Position numbers and translations under genes: made by a program. Positions 22,711-33,242 of a stretch of DNA of 64,000 nucleotides are shown here, in pieces. The DNA is from Neodiprion pinetum (taxonomy: Eukaryota; Arthropoda; Insecta; Hymenoptera; Diprionidae). The DNA lies in assembly GCF_021155775.2 (NCBI RefSeq), contig NC_060232.1, positions 36,881,089 through 36,945,088 on the forward strand, given 5' to 3'. Each line of letters opens with the position of its first letter. The stretch's first letter is position 1. Below the pieces are notes generated by a model. The model was not told the DNA's origin and ran no database searches. It saw only the letters and a list, made by a program, of their open reading frames with translations.

Positions 22711-25415
22711 CTAGTTGAACAAGATAAAATCGCCACATCTCGGGAATCCTGGAGGTGGAGGCAACATATCGCCCTCAACCCAGAATACCATTGCCATACC
22801 AGTAGAGAGGTGCCATTCGAAGTGACAATGGAACAGCCACCGCCCCGGATTATCAGCTCGAAAACGGATAGTCACGAGTCCTTCGCTGGGTACATTGACG
22901 GTGTCCTTGAATGGTGGAACAGAGGATGTCTGGTTCCACGAATTCTCGTCGTCGTCTGCGCAGTTTCGACCCATGCGCATCACGTAGAAGGAGTAGCCGT
23001 GCAAATGGAACGGATGGCTAACTTTCGGCTCTAAAAGGTAACATCATCAAGGCGTACGGTTAGGAATGAAGTCGACCGATGATGACAGAGCCAGACTCGG
23101 TAGTCACTTGCTCTTTGGAAAATGAAGCTCACCGCCGGATTGGTCGATCAAAGTCAGCTCCACGATGTCGTTTTCTTGCAAAATGACGACGTTGGGACAC
23201 TGGCAGTAAGAAGCGGCCGTACTGCTACTAACATTTTGGCACGTGGCTGGTAAATTGGTAGTGTTGCAGAATGTGTCATCGGGTTTATCCTTGAATGTGA
23301 TTGGACTCAAGGAAACGTGAAAGTTATATTGCTCATTATGCTCGCTCGAATACGGCTGTCGTATAGGTCTAGACAAATTCGAGTTTTTTAGTTGTTATGC
23401 GGTAATAATGGATTGAAAAATAAGTCTGCAGTTCTCACTTTCATATTTTTCGTAACTTCCCTTTCGGTGAAAATCGTCAATGTCAAAATAGTGAAAACCA
23501 ACTGGAACAACGAGTCGGACATCTGGTTCTGCCGTCCAAACACTTGAGTTCCCTGCCTCTGTATCGTTTCCAATTGATCTCAGATCGGTGATGCAGAGAT
23601 AGTCCGAGCTCTCACCACACGTCGTATTCGGATAATTCAAAACCGTCGTGATGTTCAGAGGGTCGTCTGGTGTTGGTCGAGTTATGTTTGGAATAATCCC
23701 TGTAGTTTGAAAAAGTCATTGGTTAAGCAAAGGGCACTGTAAAACGGTATTGATACTAAAACACGGTAATTTCTTACTAATAAGGAAGATTTCATAGGAA
23801 AGACAAGTTTGCAAGTACGAATAAAGTACTCGGAAATTGGCTGAATGTTGTATTATAAAGCAGGTATAGACCTAATTCTGTGTTATTTGTGCCATAGGAT
23901 AGAATGGCGTACTGAAAGATGCCAAAATCCTTGCATCTTCCCAAGCCAGTAATGTATATCCAGAATCCATCCTCATCAAGCGAAGTGTTACTCGTGTTGA
24001 TCACGAAATCGTATCTTTCACCAGGGTAGCAGACGATGGTATCGACAGTGATCGGCACGATCGGCGTCCCGTCAGTGGCGATCAGAGTCAAATTATGATT
24101 CTGAATTTGAATTTGGTACCCACACACATGGCTGACTGAGTTAATAATCCGGAATCTACCAGAAGACCGAGTACCAAATATGGTCGTCAAGAACAATGTT
24201 GGATTATAAAACGACGTGCCACAAACCTGTAGCTCGAATTCCTTGATACGTGAAAAGTTGCCAGAGGAAATGACGAGTTGACAGAATCTTCGTTCGTAGT
24301 TGCATTGAGGTACCATCCAAAACCGTTAACCAACACAGTAGTTGGTTCAGTTCCTGGTTCTCTGCTGGGTAGACCGGGGTAAAACATTTCTGCGGTTTCG
24401 TGCATCCAATCGGAAAGTACAATCGTATGCTCGGGCAGGTCAAAGTCGTAGATATCATTGGACCAGGGTTCGTCAACACGCGGTTCGCGAATAACTAACG
24501 CGCCGTAATGTCCGTGAGTTCTGTGCAGTCCAGAATGAGAGTGCCAGAAATACGTGCCAGCTTCCTGCGGAGACAAAAATTCAGGACTCTATTTAGAATC
24601 CACGCGAAGGACAAAAAGACGTTCGAAAACTTGCACTGACTTCAGCTGGAAATACGTAGCTAAAAGTCGATTCTCCGACAGGACACTGGGTTACGTAAGG
24701 AACTCCGTCCATCCACGGACTGTTCTTCTGCAGAATCCCGTGCCAATGGATTGTAGATCCTGTACCGGGCATTTGATTTTTCACGTTTACTACGATTAGG
24801 TCATTTTTGCAGACGTTAATCGGGGGTCCGGGAAGCTGCCGGTTGACGGACATCATTCCTCGCTGAACTCCATCGGCTGGGATGCACTGCGGCAGATAAC
24901 AGTCCTCCAAGACACCATCGCTACAATTTCTGCAGGCGCTGCATTGGGACGAACGATTAAAACGAGCGAGCAAAAGTTGACGTACTAATTATAAGAAAGA
25001 AGGAACTTTCGATCGTATCACGGCTACTCACGTTCCCATCGCCGCATAGAAGTCTAGAACAAAAGTGTATAGACAGACTCGTGGCAATTGCCCGACAGCG
25101 CATGTACGAAGACAATCTGTTTCCGTGAGATTTTCAACACCGAGCTCAGTCAGTTCACTCCATGGTGACGTACGATCGTAGTCGTCCGGTAATTCTGCGG
25201 GTTTTTACAAAAACTTTGTCATATCTACGGTTTCATTTGACGGCTTTATTTAAAAGTCAATCGTATCGTGATAAAATTATGGTCTTGAGTAACAAACGGG
25301 CAACTATTTTTTGAATTTCTCAATTCTTTCTCTCACCAATAATTGTTCCAAAAATTGGTGAGCCACGGATTATCAAAGCAGCGAACAGAAGTAAATTCTG
25401 GCTGTAGGAACACAT
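22711..25415 (-). pseudogene. MCO-B: multicopper oxidase with a one-base frameshift
   Basis: Exons in transcript order: 25415-25337, 25194-25032, 24938-24641, 24564-24227, 24155-23872, 23699-23439, 23368-23133, 23030-22711. Seven exons match MCO-C exactly in length, but exon 7 has 236 bases instead of 237. At about 23309 the coding strand reads TTTCCTTGAGTCC where MCO-C has TTTCCTTCAAGCCC, so one base is missing and the frame meets TGA at once. Repaired length would equal that of MCO-C. Everything else looks functional: signal peptide (MCSYSQNLLLFAALII), IHWHG, FWHSHSGLH, SHPFHLHG, HCHFEWHLSTGM and intact splice sites. It is either a very young pseudogene or an assembly or base-calling error. 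The truncated product would lack the third cupredoxin domain, with the T1 site and half of the trinuclear site. Confidence 0.88.
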
Positions 25416-25470
25416 TTTGCATTTCTCAACTCAGTCTTAGAGAATAACCGGACGCAGCGGCACACGGGTA

Positions 25471-25494
25471 CAGATAACCCAGCTTATCTATCGC
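25471..25494 (-). promoter_or_regulatory. MCO-B upstream block with a GATA site
   Basis: The minus strand reads ATAGATAAGCTGGGTTATCTG, about 75 bp upstream of the start codon. It contains AGATAAG, a match to the GATA-factor consensus WGATAR. The same block precedes MCO-C, where TATATG replaces TATCTG, so the TATA-like element of MCO-B may be weakened. Confidence 0.45.
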
Positions 25495-26335
25495 GGAAAA
25501 GAATAAAATGTTGCAAATAGTGTCGTATTTGATGGTCATAAAATATGAACAGCGCTTAAATGCGGCTATTAAAACAGTTTTATAATGGTAGCACTGTTGC
25601 AGTCCAATATACTTATACAAAGTTATACATTGAATTATCACTACAACAGGATTTATTTTTTTTTAATTCAAAACTGTTCAGAGCTCTGATGAGTAACATA
25701 TCAAGAAAGAGAATTGAGCTGCTGATTTTTTAATCAGCGTAAAATCTTATTGAGAAGTATAGATCTAATGTGGTTGGCAACTACACGTATAACGTGCGCA
25801 TATTTCATATTTCATTTTCATTAATCTTTCGCCATCATGACACATGTAAATCAAATAATATTTGACACCAAAATTTTGAAATCTCAACTCTTACGCTGCT
25901 CACCTCCTGTGTTGGACACTGCTGCGACACCGGGGTCGCTGGAAACCACTTATCAAAAATCATAGTACAGAAACGAAAATACCGATTCAAGCAACTTTAA
26001 AAAAATTTTGGGCTACTCTTTAGCTATAATATTTTAAGGCAAATTAGTTACCTTTAGCAAAATGAGATTTTGAGTATGAAAAGAAATTTCCTAGAACCAC
26101 AAAATACCGGGAAATGGATCATTCTACTCAAGTATCATGACTCCTTGAATTTACAATATTTTGAGCTGAAAATCGACTGAGTAACTCGAAAGAACAGATA
26201 CTTAAGAAAAAAGATAACGAGGTACTGCGTGGTGAAAAAAGGTATTGATTTGAGTGAATTAAGCTGAATTTTTGGAAAAAGGATTAATTACTCTATTAAA
26301 TATTAATTCTGTTTGATAAACAGAAATTCGATGTA

Positions 26336-26341
26336 TTTATT
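26336..26341 (-). terminator. Poly(A) signal AATAAA of MCO-C
   Basis: AATAAA on the minus strand, about 81 bases after the MCO-C stop, in sequence homologous to the MCO-B signal. Confidence 0.6.
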
Positions 26342-26421
26342 CAGCCATATTGAATAATTATATACATTATGAACATGGTAGGTCGATTCCATTGGCCCTC
26401 AATATCCTCATCTCGATCAAA

Positions 26422-29130
26422 CTAGGTCAACGAGCTAAAGTCGCCACATCTCGGGAATCCTGGAGGTGGAGGCAACACATCGCCCTCAACCCAGAATACC
26501 ATTGCCATACCAGTAGAGAGGTGCCATTCGAAGTGACAATGGAACAGCCACCGCCCCGGATTATCAGCCCGAAAACGGATAGTCACGAATCCTTTGCTGG
26601 GTACACTGATGGTGTCCTTGAGTGGTGGATCACAGGATGTCTGGTTCAAAGAATTCGCGTCCTCTTCTGTATAGTTTCGACCCATATGCGTCACGTAGAA
26701 GGAGTAGCCGTGCAAATGGAACGGATGGTTCTCTAACGCATCTAAGAAGTAACATGATCAAGGCGTACGATTGAGGGCAAATTCTAAAAAAGATAAGAAA
26801 GCCAGACGACTCGCTAGTCGCTTGATCTTTGGAACCTCAAGCTCACCCCCAGTTGTGTCCACCAATGTCAGCTCGATGATGTCGTTTTCTTGCAAAATGA
26901 CGACGTTGGTACACTGGCAGTAAGAACCGACTGTAGTGTTACTAATGTTTAGGCACCTGGCTGGTAAGTTGTTAGTGTTGCAGAATGTGTTATCGGGCTT
27001 CTCTTTGAATGTGATAGGGCTTGAAGGAAACGTGAAAGTTATATTGCTTGTCATGGCCGCTCGAATAATGGTGTCCTGGAGGTCTAGATAAATTTGAGGT
27101 TTTTAATTTTTGTGCAGTAGTCACGGATCGAAAAATTAGATTTTGATTCTCACTCTCATATTTTTGGTAAGTTCCCTGTAGATGAAAATCGTTGACGTCA
27201 AATATATGGAAACCAAATGGAATAACGAGTCGGGCATCTGGTTCCGCCGTCCAAACACTCGAGTGCCGTGCGTCTCTATCGTTTCCAATTGATCTGAGAT
27301 CGGTGATGCAAAGATAGTCCGAGCTCTCGCCACACGTCGTATTTGGATAATTTAAGACTTTCGTAAAGTTCAGAGGGTCACTTAGTGTTGGTCGAGTTCT
27401 GTTTGGAATGATCCCTGTGATGTGAAAGTCATTAGTCGAGCAAAAATCATTATAATGCTGTACTATCGCTAAAAACTAACAATTTTCTACATTGCAGAGA
27501 AGCAAGATTTCATATGAAAGACAAACTTGCAAATACAGGTGGCATACTACCGAAATCAACTAAATGTTATATTATGAAGCAGGTAGGGACCTTGATCTGT
27601 GCTGTTTGTGCCATAGGATAGAACGGCGTTCTGATATAATCCGAGATTCGCGCATACTCCCAAGCCATTGACGAAGATCCAATATGCGTCCTCATCAAGA
27701 GACGTGTTATTAGTGTTGATCACAAAATCGTATCTTTCACCAGGATAGCTGACAAAGGCATCGACAACGACCGGCACGATCGTTATTCCGTCAGCGGCGA
27801 TGAGAGTCAGATTGTGATTCTGAATTTGAATCAGGAACCCACAAACATGGTTGGCTGAGTTGATGATCCGGAACCTAATGGAAGGCCGAGTATCGAGAGT
27901 TATTGAGAGCAAAGTTGGATGACAAAACGACGTGCCACAAACCTATAACTTGAATTTCTGGATACGTGAAAAATTGCCAGAGGAAAAGACGAGTTGACGG
28001 AATCTTCACTCGCAGTTCCATTGAGGTACCATCCAAAACCGTTAATCAGTATAGCATCAGGTACAATTCCTGGCACTCTGCTGGGTAGACCGGGGAAGAA
28101 CATTTCCGCGGTTTCGTGCATCCAATCGGAAAGTACAATCGTATGCTCGGGTAGGTCAAAGTCGTAGATATCATTGGAGTAGGGTTCGTCAACGCGTGGT
28201 TCGCGAATAACTAACGAACCGTAGTGCCCGTTGGCCCTGTGTAACCCAGAGTGAGAGTGCCAGAAATACGTGCCGACTTCCTGTGGCGACAAAATTCAGG
28301 ACTCTGTTTAGAGTCCACGCGAAGGAGCAAAAGACGTTCGAAAATTTGCTCTGACCTCGGCTGGAAATACGTATCGGAAACTCGATTCTCCGATCGGACA
28401 CTGGGTTACGTAAGGAACTCCGTCCATCCACGGATCCCTCGTCATCGGAAGTCCATGCCAGTGGATTGAAGCTCCCGTACCCGCCATTTGGTTTTTTACA
28501 TTGACTACGATTAGGTCATTTTTGCAGACGTTAATCGGGGGTCCGGGAAGCTGCCGGTTGACGGACATCATTCCTCGCTGAACTCCATCGGCTGGGATGC
28601 ACTGCGGCAGATAGCAGTCCTCCAAGACACCATCGCTACAATTTCTGCAGGCGCTGCATTGGGACGAACGATTAAAACGAGCGAGCAAAAGTTGACGTAC
28701 TAATTATAAGAAAGAAGGAACTTTCGATCGTATCACGGCTACTCACGTTCCCATCGCCGCATAGAACTCTAGAACAAAAGTGTATAGACAGACTCGTGGC
28801 AATTGCCCGACAGCGCATGTGCGAAGACAATCTGTTTCCGTGAGATTTTCAACACCGAGCTTAGTCAGTTCACTCCATGGTGACGTACAATCGTAGTCTT
28901 CCGGTAATTCTGCGGGTTTTTACAAAAACTTTGTCACATCTACGGTTTCATTTGACGACTTCGTTTAAAAGGCAATCTTATCGTGACGAAATTGTTATTT
29001 TGAGTAAAAAACAGGTAACTTTGTTTTAAATCTCTCAATTCTTTCACTCACCAATAATTGTTCCGAAAATCGGTAAGGCAGTCATTATCAAAGCTGCCAG
29101 CCAAAGCAAATACCGGCTTTGGGAACACAT
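26422..29130 (-). CDS. MCO-C: laccase-like multicopper oxidase, secreted
   Basis: Exons in transcript order: 29130-29052, 28909-28747, 28653-28356, 28280-27943, 27874-27591, 27414-27154, 27083-26847, 26741-26422. They total 1980 bases (659 aa). The signal peptide is MCSQSRYLLWLAALIM. Cys-rich leader motifs DCLRTC, ACRNC and DCYLPQC precede the first cupredoxin domain. Copper ligands are complete: IHWHG (H145, H147), FWHSH (H188, H190), NHPFHLHG (H559, H562, H564) and HCHFEWHLSTGM (H621, C622, H623, H627, axial M632). There is no C-terminal anchor, so a soluble extracellular oxidase is expected. Substrate (phenol, ascorbate or iron) cannot be read from the sequence. Closest paralogue is MCO-B, nearly identical in exons 2, 3 and 8. 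This is the cleanest intact copy and serves as the reference for the others. Confidence 0.94.
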
Positions 29131-30496
29131 TTTGTAATGTTGAACTCACTCGTAGAAAATGACGGGACGTAGCGATACACGCGTACATATAACCAAGCTT
29201 ATCTATTGAGCAAAAGAATAAAATTTTGCAGTTACTATTGTTCTTTGCAGTCAGCAAGTACGAACTGCTCTTGAATGCAGCTATTAACACAGTTTTGTAG
29301 CGTTAACAGTATTGCATCAAAACTGCTCGAAACTGTGATTGGAGATATAAGGCGACGTTATTGCCACGAAATTCAGTTGATCACTTGATAATCAGCATGC
29401 ATAAGCATTAAAAGTATACAGACAATATAGTTCGCAATTGTGCACGTGACGTGTGCAAATTTCATTGCAAACCGATCAGAAGTGCTGTCCGTATCTATAT
29501 TTACTAGTGATTACGATAAAATTAACTGCAATATGTTTTTATTTGGTACACCTCGTGCTTATTGTCACGAACCATCCATTCGGAGACGGGTTTATGTACT
29601 TTTAACCGTGAAACATGTCATATCACTGGAACTGGAAATATTTTTTTATTGACGCTTGCACGAACATGCGACAAAAGATAAGAACTAGAATCTTTCGAAA
29701 AAGGCACAAATATGTTTAGTACCGCGTTGTCACGATGTTCGACTGCAGTTTTTATCACTGCATAATTCACGGTACGTTATTCACACGTTATGACGATAAA
29801 AATGTATAAAAACACATCATACGGATCACAAAATTGCAGACGATTTGCTTCCAACTATACACACAACGGTGAAAATATTCTAATAGCGCCGAGTTCCCGG
29901 AAATACAGCAACTAGACGGCTTAGGACGAATTCTGTAAAAACAATGCTTTGTCGCAAATTTGCTCGTCCTTGTACGTTTCTGTGCATATATTTATACATA
30001 CACGTGTTAATGGTAAGTATTGATTATGAGAAATTGGGAGAATCAACGTAGAGTGGATTCCTCAAAATCTTGGCAACAACGCCAACAAACTATCGCAGAT
30101 AAGCTAGATATAAACGCGATCATGCGGCATTGCCTGTTGCGGGAGAGCAAAGCGTTTTTCTTCATCTTGTTCGTTACTTTTATTACATTGGCACATTGGT
30201 AGCTTTTCGACTATCGTTGCGCTCTGTGCCGTTTCAAAGTATTCAGTTATGATCTGTCGATTTTGAGAGTCTAAAGTACGCCGCGATAAATATTGAAAAA
30301 ATGTTTCAAAGAGGTAACTGGTATTTTGACAGAGTGTGTGAAAAACAAAAGGAAACTTGCATTAACAGGTATAATTTCATGAATACGAGATACAAGAAGG
30401 TAATACTTTTCATAGATTGTAAATTATTTCGCAATTTCCGTTGAATTGAACGATAGAGTTGCCTTAGGCTCGGCACACGACTTCATCGACATCAGC
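29131..30496. other. Intergenic region between MCO-C and MCO-D
   Basis: The MCO-C promoter lies at its left end. I see no gene, relic or repeat in the remaining 1.2 kb. Confidence 0.65.
29184..29206 (-). promoter_or_regulatory. MCO-C promoter block: GATA site and TATA-like element
   Basis: The minus strand reads AATAGATAAGCTTGGTTATATG, ending about 55 bp before the start codon. AGATAAG matches WGATAR, and TTATATG is a TATA-like element about 10 bp further downstream. The block is shared with MCO-B. Confidence 0.5.
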
Positions 30497-33242
30497 CTAA
30501 TTCAACGGATCAAAATCGCCGCATCTCGGAAAGCCTGGAGGTGGAGATGGGATATTTCCCTCGACCCAGAAGGCCATTCCCATGCCAATAGCCATGTGCC
30601 ATTCGAGGTGACAATGCATCATCCAAATTCCAGGATTATCAGCTCTAAATCGGATGGTGACAAATCCTCCGGAGGGTACATTGACGGTGTCCTTTAGTGG
30701 CGAAGCAAAGTATGTATGGTTCAAAGAATTTTCGCCTTCGCTTTTGTAATTTTGGCCAACACGCATCACGTGGAAAGAGTAACCATGCAAATGGAACGGA
30801 TGACTGACTGTAAGGTCTGAAATATAATCAACGAGGCTTGCGATTAGTGGTGAAATTGAACGGGGATCGACGCCCTGCTATTGCTAGAGAGAGCTAGACG
30901 ACTCGATGGCCGTTTACTTTTTAGGAATTTGTACTCACCGCCATCTGCGTCGGCCAAAACCAGCTCGACTAAGTCGCCTTCTTTCAGAACCACGACGTTG
31001 GTACAATGACAGAGAGAATCTATCGTACCGTTACCAACCTTTTGGCACTGAGCTGGTAAATTGGTTGCGTTGCAGAATGTGTCGTCGGGTTTCTCCTTGA
31101 ATATAATTGGACTCGGAGGAAACTTGAAAGTTATATTGTTCATCGAAGCCGCTCGAATTTTCATTAGGTCGATATCTGAATGAATTAAATTCGTGCGAGT
31201 GATTTTGGAGCACTGAAAATCAAAAAAATCATTTGCAATCCTCACTCTGATATTCTCTGTAAGTCCCGGCTTGGTGGAAGGCATCGACGTTGAAGCTGTG
31301 GAAATTAAATGGAATAACGAGCCGGACATTTGGTTCTACCATCCCAACATTCGTATGATTCCCCGCCTCTGAGTCCCTTCCAATCGACCTGAGATCAGTG
31401 ATGCAGAAATACTTCGAACCTTCGCCACACATTGCATGCGGATAATTCAAGACGGTCGTGATTTTCAGAGGATTGTGTATAGTAGGCCGAGTTCGACTTG
31501 GATTTATGCCTGAAACTCGAACACTATCAGCTGAGCAAATAAAGTGCTATCAAACTGTACATCGAGTCCTTTTACTACAGAAAGGAAGAATTCCGTTAAA
31601 ATTGGCGAAATTACGAATCAATTTCTCTGCAAATATCGATTAAGTATATAATCGAAAGTAAGCATCATGTTATACTATAAAGCGGGCACCGACCTAAAGC
31701 TGTGCTATTTTTGCCGTAGTCGAGAACAGCATGCTGGTCGAAATTGTATCTCACGCAAAACCCTATGCTAGTGACGTGAATCCAGAATGCGTCCTTGTCA
31801 AGCGGAGCGTTACTCGTGTCGATCACAAAATCGTATCTTTCACCAGGGTAACCAACGAATGTATCGACGGTGATTGGCTCGATTGGATATCCGTCAGTAG
31901 CGATCAGAGTCATGTTATGATCCTCGATTTGAAATTGAAACTCGCAAGGATGACTGGCTGCGTTGATAACTCGAAACCTTCAAAGGAGCTGACTATTAGA
32001 CACAGCAGTGTGGAACAAAGTTGGAGAATAGAACGTCCTGCCACAAACCTGTAGCTGGAATTCCTCGACACGTGAAAAGTCGCCAGAGGGAAGGTCAAGT
32101 TGACAAAATCTTTGCTCGTGGATGAGTTGTGATACCGCCCTAAACCGTTAATCAATATAGCATCCGGTAAAACTCCTGGCTCTCTGTTGGGTAGACCGGG
32201 GAAAAACATCTCCGCGGTTTCGTGCATCCAGTCGGAAAGTACAATCGTATGCTCTGGCAGGTCAAAGTCATAGGTACCATCGGACCAGGGTTCGTCAACA
32301 ATCGGTTCGCGAATAACTAACGCGCCGTAAAGCCCGTTAACTCTCTGCAGTCCGGAGTGAGAGTGCCAGAAATATGTCCCAGCTACCTGTGAAAAGGTAA
32401 ATTTAGAATACAATTTAGATTGCACGCCGTCTCATTGATCGAAGAAAAATACAGGCAAATCCCTGCACTGACATCGGCTTGAAACGCGTATCTGAAACTC
32501 GATTCTCCGATCGGACACTGGGTTACGTAAGGAACTCCGTCCATCCACGGACTGTTCTTCTGCAGAATCCCGTGCCAATGGATTGTAGATCCTGTACCGG
32601 GCATTTGATTTTTCACGTTTACTACGATTAGGTCATTTTTGCAGACGTTAATCGGGGGTCCGGGAAGCTGCCGGTTGACGGACATCATTCCTCGCTGAAC
32701 TCCATCGGCTGGGATGCACTGCGGCAGATAACAGTCCTCCAAGACACCATCGCTACAATTTCTGCAGGCGCTGCATTGAGACGAACGATTAAAACGAGCG
32801 AGCAAAAGTTGACGTACTAATTGTAAGAAAGAAGGAACTTTCGATCGTATCACGGCTACTCACGTTCCCATTGACGCGTAGTACTCTAAAACAAATGTGT
32901 AAAGACAGACTCGCGGTGCTTTCCCGACAACGCACGTACGAAGACAATCTGTTTGCGTGAGATTTCCAACTCCAAGCTTGGCTAACTCGTGCCACGGTGA
33001 CGCCCGGTTGTAGTCGTCTGGTAATTCTGCAATATTTCAAGGAAAAGTTGTCAAATCTACCTATATTATAGCGAGGGTTCTACCGAGAAATCAACTCTGT
33101 CCTAATAAAATTGTTATCGTAAATAAAAAATGGACAAGCCTTGGTGAATTCTTGAATTCTATTTCTTACCGATTATAGTCCCAAAAGTTTCTGCGGCTAT
33201 TGTTAAAGCTGCGAAGAGAAGCAACGCCTTGTAAGAGCGCAT
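30497..33242 (-). CDS. MCO-D: laccase-like multicopper oxidase, secreted
   Basis: Exons in transcript order: 33242-33170, 33026-32864, 32770-32473, 32386-32049, 31977-31694, 31509-31246, 31175-30939, 30816-30497. They total 1977 bases (658 aa). Signal peptide MRSYKALLLFAALTIAA. Copper ligands are all present: IHWHG, FWHSHSGLQ, SHPFHLHG and HCHLEWHMAIGM. Exon 6 is 3 bases longer than in MCO-B and MCO-C, and the signal-peptide exon is 6 bases shorter. Most of exon 3 and all of intron 2 are almost identical to MCO-B although the flanking exons differ, which points to gene conversion. The exon 3 end reads QAD instead of the usual PAE. Substrate unknown. A TATA-like element lies at 33301. Confidence 0.93.

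Larger units (their letters stand above)
25416..26421. other. Intergenic region between MCO-B and MCO-C
   Basis: Contains the MCO-B promoter with a GATA-type site (25481-25490) and the MCO-C poly(A) signal (26336). A possible orphan mini-exon lies at 25904-25938 on the minus strand. The rest is AT-rich and featureless. Confidence 0.65.

Noticed and set aside
22702..23034. Plus-strand open frames over the MCO last exons (also at 26350, 30446, 62565)
   Set aside because: They are mirror frames of conserved MCO exons; their similarity to one another comes from the paralogues beneath.
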